Assembly (NCBI GenBank): GCA_902577075.1
Contig: CACGXV010000001.1
Coordinates: forward strand, 186,001 to 250,000
Source of the DNA: an uncultured Pelagibacteraceae bacterium
GTDB lineage: Bacteria; Pseudomonadota; Alphaproteobacteria; Pelagibacterales; Pelagibacteraceae
Length of the DNA: 64,000 bases
Direction: 5' to 3'
The position numbers and the translations under genes are program-made. Each line of letters starts with the position of its first letter. Positions within the stretch are counted from its first letter, which is position 1. Shown here one piece after another: positions 34,912 through 42,827 of this stretch. Below the pieces are notes generated by a model. The model was not told where the DNA came from. It made no database searches and worked only from the letters and a program-made list of their open reading frames with translations.

Positions 34912-35958
34912 GTGACTCAGATAAAAACAAAAAGAGAAAGAGTAAAATTTGCTTCAGATAACGTTACAGGTGCATGTCCAGAAGTCTTAAATGCACTTCT
35001 TAAAGCTAATGAGGATGACAAAACTCCATATGGTAATGATGAGCTGTCGAAAAACTTACAAAACAAATTTTCAGAAATATTTGAAAAAGAAGTTATAGTA
35101 TTTCCAACAGCATCAGGAACAGCAGCCAATGCTTTAGCCTTATCAACTATGACTCCTTCTTTTGGAAATATTTATTGCCATAGACTTTCCCATATAAATG
35201 TAGATGAATGTGGGGCCCCAGAATTTTATACTGGAGGTGCAAAGTTAGTTAATCTGGACGGTACCAATGGAAAAATAATAGCAGATGAACTAGATAGAAA
35301 CATTTCTGGAAAAGGGGTGGTACATCATACTCAACCCTCATCAGTAAGTATTACCCAATTATGTGAAACAGGTGTTGCTTACAACTTAGATGAAATAAAA
35401 AAAATATCAGAGATTACACATAAACATGATCTAAATATTCATATGGATGGTGCAAGATTTGCAAATGCGTTAGTTTCATTAAACTGTACTCCAGCAGAAA
35501 TGACATGGAAGTCTGGAATTGATGTACTGTCGTTTGGAGCAACTAAAAATGGATGCCTAGCAGCAGAAGCCATTATTTTTTTTAAACCAGAGTTAGTTGG
35601 AAATTTAGCTTTTTTAATGAAAAGAGCAGGGCATTTACTATCAAAGATGCGTTTTGTATCAGCTCAATTAGATGCTTATATCTCAAATGAGGTTTGGTTA
35701 AAAAATGCAAAGCATGCAAATGCTATGGGGAAAAAATTAAGCCAAGGTTTACTGAAACATAAAAATATTGAATTAGCTTACCCAACAGATGCAAATGAGG
35801 TTTTTGTCAAAATACCAAAAAATATAATTGATCAATTTAATTCGCATGGTTACAAAATTAACGATGATGAGTGGGAAGATAAAGCTGTTCGATTAGTTGC
35901 TGCCTGGAATACGCATCCAGATGATGTAGAATCGTTTTTAAATATAATTAAATCTTAA
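34912..35958 (+). CDS. ltaE: Low-specificity threonine aldolase
   Basis: A PLP enzyme that splits threonine or allo-threonine into glycine and acetaldehyde. Fold-type I features: NDELSKNLQNKFSEIF near 42-57, PTASGTAANALAL (65-77), NIHMDGARFANALV with PLP-pairing Asp179, and SFGATKNG with Schiff-base Lys212. The start is GTG 34912, 2 bp after the amidinotransferase stop. It is likely to feed glycine to the preceding gene product, or to support glycine supply, which is a known weak point of SAR11 metabolism. Confidence 0.93.
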   Translation: MTQIKTKRERVKFASDNVTGACPEVLNALLKANEDDKTPYGNDELSKNLQNKFSEIFEKEVIVFPTASGTAANALALSTMTPSFGNIYCHRLSHINVDECGAPEFYTGGAKLVNLDGTNGKIIADELDRNISGKGVVHHTQPSSVSITQLCETGVAYNLDEIKKISEITHKHDLNIHMDGARFANALVSLNCTPAEMTWKSGIDVLSFGATKNGCLAAEAIIFFKPELVGNLAFLMKRAGHLLSKMRFVSAQLDAYISNEVWLKNAKHANAMGKKLSQGLLKHKNIELAYPTDANEVFVKIPKNIIDQFNSHGYKINDDEWEDKAVRLVAAWNTHPDDVESFLNIIKS

Positions 35959-35959
35959 T

Positions 35960-36214
35960 TTAGCTAGGATTTTCTTTAAGGAAATTTATATAATTTACTA
36001 TTTCATCAAATTTTTCATCCTCAATATCTTTATAACTTGCATTAAATTTACTCTTTACGCAAATTGCGACATGTGCATAAGGATTTCTACCTTTAGGATG
36101 ATTTGGATGATCTGGAAGTTGTCCTTGTAAATAATCGCCAGCTTCCTGAATAATTTTCCAGAGTTTACTTGCGTTTTCTTTGTTCACACCTTCATTTTTC
36201 TTTTTATACCTCAA
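35960..36214 (-). CDS. Hypothetical small protein (84 aa)
   Basis: Soluble and helical, with a central LQGQLPDHPNHPKGRNPYAH that looks structured, a His/Pro/Asn-rich loop, and a C-terminal helix (KFDEIVNYINFLKENPS). I do not recognise the family. Its start is uncertain: TTG at 36214 or GTG at 36187, the latter preceded by GAAGGT. It ends 1 bp after the convergent threonine aldolase. A short hairpin separates it from the upstream gene. Confidence 0.6.
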   Translation of the reverse strand: MRYKKKNEGVNKENASKLWKIIQEAGDYLQGQLPDHPNHPKGRNPYAHVAICVKSKFNASYKDIEDEKFDEIVNYINFLKENPS

Positions 36215-36220
36215 AAAGTT

Positions 36221-36236
36221 CTAGTTTGGGAACTAG
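36221..36236 (-). repeat. Short hairpin between two small genes
   Basis: A 6-bp perfect stem (CTAGTT/AACTAG) with a 4-base loop lies directly after the stop of the upstream 85-codon gene. On the minus strand it is followed by a short T-run. It could be a weak terminator or a 3'-end stabiliser; a stem this short could also be chance. Confidence 0.35.
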
Positions 36237-36494
36237 TTACATTATTTTCTCAAGTTTCCAAGCTTCGTCTTTAGCATTAAACTTTGCGTTCCAGTCTTTA
36301 GATCTTTGATCTTCAAATAAGGCATAAAATTTTTCTTCATCAGTTACATTTGCAATAAAAATCATTTTACCTTCACGAATGTGAGCCCATTCAAATGATG
36401 ACGTGCATTTTGCAATATCATCTTTAAACATGCTGTATAATTCATCTGCATCTTTTTTAGTTCCTTCGTATGTTGTTGTTCCAACAAAGTTCAT
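36237..36494 (-). CDS. Hypothetical small protein (85 aa), ABM-like
   Basis: An 85-residue soluble protein beginning MNFVGTTTYEGTKKDADELY. The alternation of short strands and helices (KMIFIANVTDEEKFYALFED; WNAKFNAKDEAWKLEKIM) is reminiscent of a ferredoxin-like/ABM dimer fold, but I cannot name the family. No signal peptide or membrane helix. The ribosome site is a weak AGGGAA before ATG 36494. Neighbours do not reveal a role. Confidence 0.6.
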   Translation of the reverse strand: MNFVGTTTYEGTKKDADELYSMFKDDIAKCTSSFEWAHIREGKMIFIANVTDEEKFYALFEDQRSKDWNAKFNAKDEAWKLEKIM

Positions 36495-36607
36495 AGTATT
36501 CCCTTTCTTTAATTAATTAAGCTAATATAGACTCAACAAATTCCCAATCAATAAAATTTTCAACATATTTATCTCACCTTGTTCTAGTTCTATTTCTAGT
36601 TTGACCT

Positions 36608-36730
36608 TTAAAATCCACCACGCCAATTGTTTTTAGATTTCAAATCTTTCTCTTCTTGTTTTGAAGTAGGTCTAAATAAATAAAAACCTACGACAACAAT
36701 AACGAATATACCTAAAATGATTTCAATCAT
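36608..36730 (-). CDS. Single-helix membrane microprotein (40 aa)
   Basis: Found in the gap between the 85-codon gene and yajQ. ATG 36730 opens a 40-residue frame: one hydrophobic helix (IEIILGIFVIVVVGFYLF) and then a charged cytoplasmic tail rich in Lys/Glu with a WRGGF end. It starts 6 bp after the yajQ stop on the same strand, as expected for an operon partner. No family recognised. The remaining 113 bp down to the next gene hold an A+T-rich stretch with no further gene I can support. Confidence 0.6.
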   Translation of the reverse strand: MIEIILGIFVIVVVGFYLFRPTSKQEEKDLKSKNNWRGGF

Positions 36731-36736
36731 ATTTGA

Positions 36737-37222
36737 TTAATCTCTAAAGTTTATAAATTCAATTGGAAGTCCTATATCCATAGCTTCTATTGCAGATATT
36801 GCTTCTTGAAGATCATCTCTTTTTTTCCCTTGTACTCTTAATTCTTCTCCTTGAATTTTAATTTGGATTTTAAGTTTTAGTTTTTTTACATCAGCAATAA
36901 TTTTCTTAGCATTTTCTTGGCTTATTCCCTCTGTTAATTCACTGATTTGCCTGATAGTTCCACCTGCTGCACCTTCTGAATTTTTAACGTTTATTACCCT
37001 TGGGTCTACCTTTCTTCTTATAAGATGAACTTGTAGCAATTCTGTTACTTGTTTTAATTTTAATTCATCTGGCGCTATTGTAGTTATTATTTTATCTTTT
37101 CTCTCAATTGAAATATTAAGTCCCTTAAAATCATATCGGTTAGCAATTTCTCTTAAACAATTTGCAAGAGCATTGTCAAATTCTTGATAATTAATTTTAC
37201 TTATTACATCAAATGAAGGCAT
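36737..37222 (-). CDS. yajQ: YajQ-family nucleotide-binding protein
   Basis: A 161-residue protein of two ferredoxin-like halves. It begins MPSFDVISKINYQEFDNALAN and has NRYDFKGLNISIERKDK, then KKLKLKIQIKIQGEELRVQGKKRDDLQEAI near the C-terminus, which are the YajQ signatures. Relatives bind nucleotides and in some bacteria c-di-GMP. No c-di-GMP enzymes are visible here, so a signalling role is open. It is divergent from the hydroxyacid dehydrogenase over 97 bp. Confidence 0.92.
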   Translation of the reverse strand: MPSFDVISKINYQEFDNALANCLREIANRYDFKGLNISIERKDKIITTIAPDELKLKQVTELLQVHLIRRKVDPRVINVKNSEGAAGGTIRQISELTEGISQENAKKIIADVKKLKLKIQIKIQGEELRVQGKKRDDLQEAISAIEAMDIGLPIEFINFRD

Positions 37223-37258
37223 AATTTAAATATTCTATACAATATTACATTTTTTTAT

Positions 37259-37289
37259 TTGAACAACATTCTTTAATCATTGTTATAAT
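37259..37289 (+). promoter_or_regulatory. Promoter candidate for the hydroxyacid dehydrogenase
   Basis: In the yajQ/dehydrogenase divergent gap there is TTGAAC at 37259-37264 and a consensus TATAAT at 37284-37289. The spacer is 19 bp, longer than ideal. The -10 box matches consensus exactly, about 30 bp before the ATG. In such A+T-rich sequence, chance matches are common. Confidence 0.4.
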
Positions 37290-37319
37290 TTTCTAAATTT
37301 TAGTATATTTTAATTTTAA

Positions 37320-38345
37320 ATGTCTAAAGGTAAAATTAAAATCCATATAAGAAATAATCACTGGAAAAAAGGTTGTTTACCTTGTGATTTAGAAGGTGAA
37401 AAAAATAGTAGCGTTCCAAAAGATTTGTTTGAAAGCAAACTTAATAAATATCCTGAGATAAAGAATAAAGTTACATATTTGGTAGATTGGGATGATGATA
37501 ATTGGATATCTTCTATGAAAGATGCAGATATTTTACTTGCTTGGGACTTTCCTACAAATAATTTAAGTAAAATTGCTCCAAATTTAAAATGGATTCACAT
37601 TGTTTCAGCTGGTGTTAACCATCTATATCCATTTAATTGGATTAAAAAGGATTTAGTTTTAACGAATAGTAGTGGCATACACGCAAAAAAAGCAGGAGAA
37701 TTTGGTTTGATGAGTATTTTGATGCTTCAAAACCATATGACAAAAATAGTTACCAATCAGAAAAAAAAAGAGTTTGTAACTTTATTAAGCAACCCAATTG
37801 TGAACAAAACAGTTTTGGCTGTAGGTACTGGATCATTAGGAGGGTCAATGATTAAACATATCAGTTCTTTAGGTGCGAATGTAATTGGTATAAATAGAAG
37901 AGGTAGAAAAGTTGAAGGGTGCTCAAAAGTTTTAACATATGATAAAATCGATGAAGTTTTACCTGATGCTGATTTTCTTTATTTAGCTGTTCCAGAAACA
38001 GACGAAACAAAAGGATTAATAAATAAGAGAAGATTAGATGTTTTAAAACCTTCCTGTGGAATAGTTAACATTGGACGTCAGTCTGTAATGGATTATGAGC
38101 ATCTACAAAAAAAATTGACAAAAAATGAAATTTCTGGAGCAATTTTAGATGTTTTTTCAGAAGAGCCTATAAATAGAAAATCTAAATTCTGGGATACTCC
38201 AAATTTGGTAATTACACCTCACATATCGTCAGATAGTAAAGGAAAATATATAGAAATGGTTTTAGAAAAGTTTTTTGATAATTTAAAACTATTTATTGAT
38301 AAAAAAGAACTATTTAATCAAGTGGACCCTGATCTAGGATATTAA
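37320..38345 (+). CDS. D-2-hydroxyacid dehydrogenase (GhrA-like)
   Basis: A 341-residue NAD(P)-dependent reductase of 2-oxoacids such as glyoxylate or hydroxypyruvate. The N-terminal domain is atypical and starts KIKIHIRNNHWKKGC. The Rossmann motif VGTGSLGGSMIKHI lies at about 167-180, with NRRGR after the second strand suggesting NADP use. Catalytic residues are the Arg in VNIGRQS, the Glu in FSEEPI and the His in VITPHISS. The exact substrate is not readable. Confidence 0.88.
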   Translation: MSKGKIKIHIRNNHWKKGCLPCDLEGEKNSSVPKDLFESKLNKYPEIKNKVTYLVDWDDDNWISSMKDADILLAWDFPTNNLSKIAPNLKWIHIVSAGVNHLYPFNWIKKDLVLTNSSGIHAKKAGEFGLMSILMLQNHMTKIVTNQKKKEFVTLLSNPIVNKTVLAVGTGSLGGSMIKHISSLGANVIGINRRGRKVEGCSKVLTYDKIDEVLPDADFLYLAVPETDETKGLINKRRLDVLKPSCGIVNIGRQSVMDYEHLQKKLTKNEISGAILDVFSEEPINRKSKFWDTPNLVITPHISSDSKGKYIEMVLEKFFDNLKLFIDKKELFNQVDPDLGY

Positions 38346-38376
38346 TTGTTTTGTTAATTATTAAATTTATTGAGAA

Positions 38377-39699
38377 TTACCCTAAAGTATTTGTGACTTC
38401 CTTAGCCCCATTTACATTATTTGAATCTGATATTGATGGTTCTTCAATGGGCTCAGCTGCTGGGTTTAATTCTAAACCGATTGGCGTAATTGTTGTTGGC
38501 AAAGGTGTAAACTGAGACGCAGGGTTTTCAATAACATCTCTTACTCTCATTCTATAGACACCATACATACCTATCAAAATATGGAATATGATCAAAAAAA
38601 TAAAATACCCATTTTCGCCAACAAAATTCATAAACAAGGAGCACAAAAATGGACCGCTCATAGCTCCCATACCAAAAGCAAATTGTAAACCAGCACCTGC
38701 AGAAACAAACTTCTCTTTAGCTACAAAATCATTTGTGTGCGCAAATATTAACGCGAACATTGGAAGACTAAAGAATGCATATAAACCTGTAAACACATAA
38801 AACCAAAACTTTGAACTTGCTAATCCGTCGGGCAAATGCATTGTCCCTACAGAAAAAATTGCACATAACGCAAAAAAAGCTGCAGCAAACGTGGAATAAA
38901 CAGTTACTGTCCTTCTGTCATAAATATCAGATAGTTTTCCAATTGGCCATTGTGAGATAGCACCAGAAATTGCAACTAGAAAAGTTACAAAAGATATTTC
39001 AAATATGCTAAAATTCATTGCTGCAGCATACACTGCAATTAATGCAAACATTGCTGAATGACAAACACCACACAAAACAGCACTTACCATACCAAATGGG
39101 GAAGCTTCATAAAGTTCTCTAATTTTCATTCCAATAATTTTTTTAAATTTTGGAGCTTTCTTTTTTGTAAGTAGAATAGGAACAAGCGATAAAGACATAA
39201 ATAGTGAAACTAAGATAAAAGGTTGAAAGTTTTCAGGTCTACTAAAATTTAAAAAAAACATTCCTATTGCCATAGAACTAAAGAGTACAATCATATAAAT
39301 TGATAAAACACTTCCTCTATTTTTATTACTTGCCCTATCGTTTAACCAACTTTCTGCAATGGTATAAAGACAAACCATAGAAAATCCTGAAAAAACTCTT
39401 AGTACAAACCAAGTAAAAGGATTTATTACAATTGAGTGAACTAATACGACTATTGATGCAATTGAAGCAAAAGCAGCAAACACCCTTATGTGACCTACCC
39501 TTGAAACAAGGATAGGTACTGATCGTGCACCGATAAAGTACCCAACAAAATATCCTGTTAACATAAACCCTGTAGCTGTTATACTAAAACTTTCATGTAC
39601 GGCTCTTACTCCTAGCAAGGATACTTGGAAACCGTGAGCTAACATAATTAATCCCATACCAGTAAAAAGGGCCCATGAGTTTTTTAATATCTTCTCCAT
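38377..39699 (-). CDS. Major facilitator superfamily permease
   Basis: A 440-residue, 12-helix transporter. GYFVGYFIGARSVPILVSRVGHIRVF holds the MFS loop 2-3 motif region, and SEWPIGKLSDIYDRRTV-like text (here AISQWPIGKLSDIYDRRTV) is the equivalent in the second half. The hydrophilic, Pro/Asn-rich C-terminal tail of about 45 residues is cytoplasmic. It resembles the YcaD/UMF-type subgroup. Substrate unknown. A 16-bp A+T palindrome lies upstream of its start (see rejected list). Confidence 0.88.
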   Translation of the reverse strand: MEKILKNSWALFTGMGLIMLAHGFQVSLLGVRAVHESFSITATGFMLTGYFVGYFIGARSVPILVSRVGHIRVFAAFASIASIVVLVHSIVINPFTWFVLRVFSGFSMVCLYTIAESWLNDRASNKNRGSVLSIYMIVLFSSMAIGMFFLNFSRPENFQPFILVSLFMSLSLVPILLTKKKAPKFKKIIGMKIRELYEASPFGMVSAVLCGVCHSAMFALIAVYAAAMNFSIFEISFVTFLVAISGAISQWPIGKLSDIYDRRTVTVYSTFAAAFFALCAIFSVGTMHLPDGLASSKFWFYVFTGLYAFFSLPMFALIFAHTNDFVAKEKFVSAGAGLQFAFGMGAMSGPFLCSLFMNFVGENGYFIFLIIFHILIGMYGVYRMRVRDVIENPASQFTPLPTTITPIGLELNPAAEPIEEPSISDSNNVNGAKEVTNTLG

Positions 39700-39740
39700 A
39701 ATTTCGCTATCTATGGATGATTTAATATTAAATCAAGAAA

Positions 39741-40634
39741 TTAATTATTAATTTTTTGAGGTTCTTTTAATTTTAAAAATGAGTGGATGCCTATAGTTGT
39801 TATAATTATAATCCCCCCAATAATGGTCTCTAAAGTTGGTTGCTCTTTAATAACCAACCAAACCCAAATTGGTCCAATTATAGTTTCAAGCAAGAAAAAC
39901 AAATTCACTTCCTCAGCTGGAATAAACCTAGGTGCAATTGTTACTAAAACAAATGGAAGAGCTACACAAACTATGCACATCAAAGGTATATAAATCTGAT
40001 CAGATCCGATTAAATTGAAGTTTTCTACAAAAAAGAAGGCAAAAACTGCAACCCCTAATTTTCCCATGACAGCAGATGGCAAAAGATCTCTGTCTTTAGC
40101 ATATCTTATCAGTACAGCGTTGACTGCTAACCCTGCAGCAGTAACAAATCCCATAATATTTCCAAAGAGATTTCCTATTTTAATGGAGTCATAGAATATG
40201 AACAAAACAGCAAAAAATGTAATGAAAATAGCTATCCAAGTTCCCTTACCAGGTATTTCTTTTAAAAAAATAGCACCTAAAATTGCAGATAGCATTGGTG
40301 CTAATGCAATCATGATCAAGGTATTAGCTACATTAGTATTTTGAATAGATATTATGAAAGTAATATTACATATTGAAAAGCTGATAGCATAAAATATACC
40401 AACAGTGCCAACTTTGAAAAATGCTTTTATGAAATTTTTTCTATAAAATAATAACAATCCAATAAAAACTATAAAAAAAGGGATTATACCTCTATAAAAA
40501 AGCATTCCCCATGTTTCTATGTCTGAAAGCCTAATAAGTAATGAGTCAGGCGTAATGAACATTACAGCTACGAAGGCTAGTAGTGAACCTTTCTTTTGAT
40601 CTGATAATTTATTCAAGCTCTTAAACCTTTCCAA
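39741..40634 (-). CDS. EamA/DMT-family permease (fourth of four)
   Basis: A 297-residue, ten-helix protein. KGSLLAFVAVMFITPDSLLIRLSDIETWGMLFYRG is the typical DMT first helix and loop. The second repeat has LETIIGPIWVWLVIKEQPTLETIIGGIIII, very like the other three copies. Its start overlaps the gshB stop by 22 bp, so it is the last gene of the gshA-gshB-permease unit. A link with glutathione or gamma-glutamyl compound transport is possible but unproven. Confidence 0.88.
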   Translation of the reverse strand: MERFKSLNKLSDQKKGSLLAFVAVMFITPDSLLIRLSDIETWGMLFYRGIIPFFIVFIGLLLFYRKNFIKAFFKVGTVGIFYAISFSICNITFIISIQNTNVANTLIMIALAPMLSAILGAIFLKEIPGKGTWIAIFITFFAVLFIFYDSIKIGNLFGNIMGFVTAAGLAVNAVLIRYAKDRDLLPSAVMGKLGVAVFAFFFVENFNLIGSDQIYIPLMCIVCVALPFVLVTIAPRFIPAEEVNLFFLLETIIGPIWVWLVIKEQPTLETIIGGIIIITTIGIHSFLKLKEPQKINN

Positions 40635-41539
40635 AATATCTTAGCAAGATTTATTTTAGAAAGGTCATAGTATGTTTTTAATCCAGTAGGAGACGTTACA
40701 TTAATATCTCCATTTAGTTTCTGATCTATGAAGTCAATTCCAGCAAAATAAATATTATCATTCTTTAATTTTTTTCCTATAAGTTTTGAAATTTTTATTT
40801 CTTGTTTTGTAAGTTTTGTAAGTTTAGGCACAGCACCTTTGCTCATATTGCTCAAATATGAACCTTTTTTAGGAACTCTTGAGATTGCTCCACATACTTT
40901 ACCATTAATTATAAAAACTCTTTTATCTCCTTTAGATATATTTTTTAAAAACTTTTGAAACATTGAATGTCCATTTTTTTTTAGAAAGTTTGTAATTAAT
41001 TTTTTATTAAACTTATTCTTAATTAGATGAATTTGATTCCCTCCATATCCATTAATGGGTTTCATAATCATATTTTTATTTTTATTAAAAAATTTTCTAA
41101 TTTCATCAATATTATTTGAAAATATTGTATCTGGCATATATTTTGTAAATTTTTTCGAATATAATTTTTCAGATACGTTTCTAATAGCCACTGGGTTATT
41201 TATCACCCTTGTTTTTTTTAGATCATCCAAAATAAGAGTAGTTATTAAATATTCTGAGTTGAAAGGTGGATCTTGTCTAATTAAAATAAATTTAAGATTT
41301 TCAACGTCAATTTTTTGTTTTTTATAAATTTTATAAAATTTTTTTCTTTCATAATTTAATTTAACAAATACTCCATTTGCATATGTTTTATTTTTGATGA
41401 TGGATAAGTTTGAAGGAGTATAATAAAATATTTTATATCCTAGTTTCTGAGCTTCATGAGCTAAAAATATTGATGTGTCAGAAGATATATTAATTTTATC
41501 TAATTTATCGCCTTGTATGCCTATTATTTTATTTGTCAT
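40613..41539 (-). CDS. gshB: Glutathione synthetase
   Basis: ATP-grasp ligase that adds glycine to gamma-glutamylcysteine. Of its 308 residues, the N-terminal domain includes FILIRQDPPFNSEYL (RxDPPF motif). The ATP-grasp part has MIMKPINGYGGNQI, GDKRVFIINGKVCGAISRVP and FAGIDFID-x-x-INVTSPTG at the C-terminus. It overlaps gshA by 11 bp, giving a complete two-step glutathione operon. Product use includes glyoxalase I earlier in the window. Note the Lys-rich, A+T-driven composition. Confidence 0.94.
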   Translation of the reverse strand: MTNKIIGIQGDKLDKINISSDTSIFLAHEAQKLGYKIFYYTPSNLSIIKNKTYANGVFVKLNYERKKFYKIYKKQKIDVENLKFILIRQDPPFNSEYLITTLILDDLKKTRVINNPVAIRNVSEKLYSKKFTKYMPDTIFSNNIDEIRKFFNKNKNMIMKPINGYGGNQIHLIKNKFNKKLITNFLKKNGHSMFQKFLKNISKGDKRVFIINGKVCGAISRVPKKGSYLSNMSKGAVPKLTKLTKQEIKISKLIGKKLKNDNIYFAGIDFIDQKLNGDINVTSPTGLKTYYDLSKINLAKIFWKGLRA

Positions 41540-42818
41540 ATAAATCTTCTAAATTTTGAAATTTAGAGAATTTATTTATAGCATGACTGGCCACTGTTTC
41601 TTTATTATTGATAATATTATTTAGATGTTCCAAGTATTTAGTTTCGTTTGTACCGCTTTTTCCAATAAAATCTCTCTTTTCCAAGCCTTTTTCGGCAATT
41701 TTTAACAAGTTAGAGATCCAATAAATCATATCCTTACCCATTAAATTTGTATCAAGTCCTTTCATAGGCGCATCTTTATACGCATTTAATAAATCTTTCT
41801 TTTCCCATTTTGAAACAAATTCTAATGCTTCGTCTAAATTACCGTATAAAAGACCAGTATAAAAAGCAGGACCAGCACAGATACAGTTCCAACCACAAGT
41901 ATCCATAGACCTTAATTCAATATATTGTTTTAATCTATTCTCTGTAAATATAGTGCTTAAATGCAATCCAAGATCGTCAATACTTGGTAAAGAATTATTT
42001 ATTTCTTGAATATTACCATTCATATAATCAGAAAATTTATAATTTTTTCCAGATAAATATTTATTATCTTTTTTTATAAATAGTATTGGATAATCCATTA
42101 CAAAATCAGCATATTTTTCAAAATCAACATTTTCTAAAAAAATTTCTGGAAGACCACCTCTTGATGTTTCTTGCCATACTTTTGATCGGTATGATAAATA
42201 TTTACTATCTTTTTTCTCAACAATTGATGAGTTTGCAAAAAGTGCAATACTTAATGGAACTAAACTATTTGCTAATTTAAATTTTTTTATAAAATCATTC
42301 TCAGACGTGTAGTCTAGATTTAACTGCGTTCCAGATGTTCTATACATCATATCTAAACTGAGCGACCCACCTTTAGGCATATCCTTTGTCATTACTTCAT
42401 ATCTTTTTTTAGGATTGTTTGGAATTTCAGACAACTTAGATATTGGATCAAATCCAGCACTTACTATTTTTAAATCTAATTTTTCAACAACTTGTTTAAG
42501 CTCAAACAAATAATTATTAGCTTCAGAGCAAACTTCATGAATATTATTTAATTGAGCACCTGCAAGCTCAATTTGATTACCTGGTTCTAAAGTTATACTC
42601 TTATTATCTTTATTTAACGCTATAACATTCTCACCTTCATAGGATGGTTTCCAACCAAATTCATATAAAATTTTGAAAATATCTTTAATTGTAGAATAAT
42701 TAATTCTTTTATTATTCTTCTTATAGAAAAGGAATTTTTCGTGCTCAACACCTATTTTGGAATTTATAGGTTCCTTAATTCCCGATTTAAAGTGATCTAT
42801 TATATCATCTTTATTCAT
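41529..42818 (-). CDS. gshA: Glutamate-cysteine ligase (plant/alphaproteobacterial type)
   Basis: Makes gamma-glutamylcysteine from Glu, Cys and ATP. The 429-residue protein matches the GCS2 family used by plants and many alphaproteobacteria: KIGVEHEKFLFYK near 21-33, ITLEPGNQIELAGAQL, MMYRTSGTQLNLDY, KVWQETSRGGLPEIF and YIELRSMDTCGWNCICAGPAFYTGLLYG. The chemistry-bearing Glu and Arg residues are in these blocks. It is the first gene of the gsh unit, 9 bp after the YyaL-like gene stop. Confidence 0.94.
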   Translation of the reverse strand: MNKDDIIDHFKSGIKEPINSKIGVEHEKFLFYKKNNKRINYSTIKDIFKILYEFGWKPSYEGENVIALNKDNKSITLEPGNQIELAGAQLNNIHEVCSEANNYLFELKQVVEKLDLKIVSAGFDPISKLSEIPNNPKKRYEVMTKDMPKGGSLSLDMMYRTSGTQLNLDYTSENDFIKKFKLANSLVPLSIALFANSSIVEKKDSKYLSYRSKVWQETSRGGLPEIFLENVDFEKYADFVMDYPILFIKKDNKYLSGKNYKFSDYMNGNIQEINNSLPSIDDLGLHLSTIFTENRLKQYIELRSMDTCGWNCICAGPAFYTGLLYGNLDEALEFVSKWEKKDLLNAYKDAPMKGLDTNLMGKDMIYWISNLLKIAEKGLEKRDFIGKSGTNETKYLEHLNNIINNKETVASHAINKFSKFQNLEDLYDK

Positions 42819-42827
42819 AGTAATTAT

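Noticed and set aside
39719..39734. Perfect 16-bp A+T-rich palindrome about 20 bp upstream of the MFS gene, possible operator
   Set aside because: In sequence with roughly 70% A+T, a few palindromes of this length are expected by chance in 64 kb, and no regulator is nearby.
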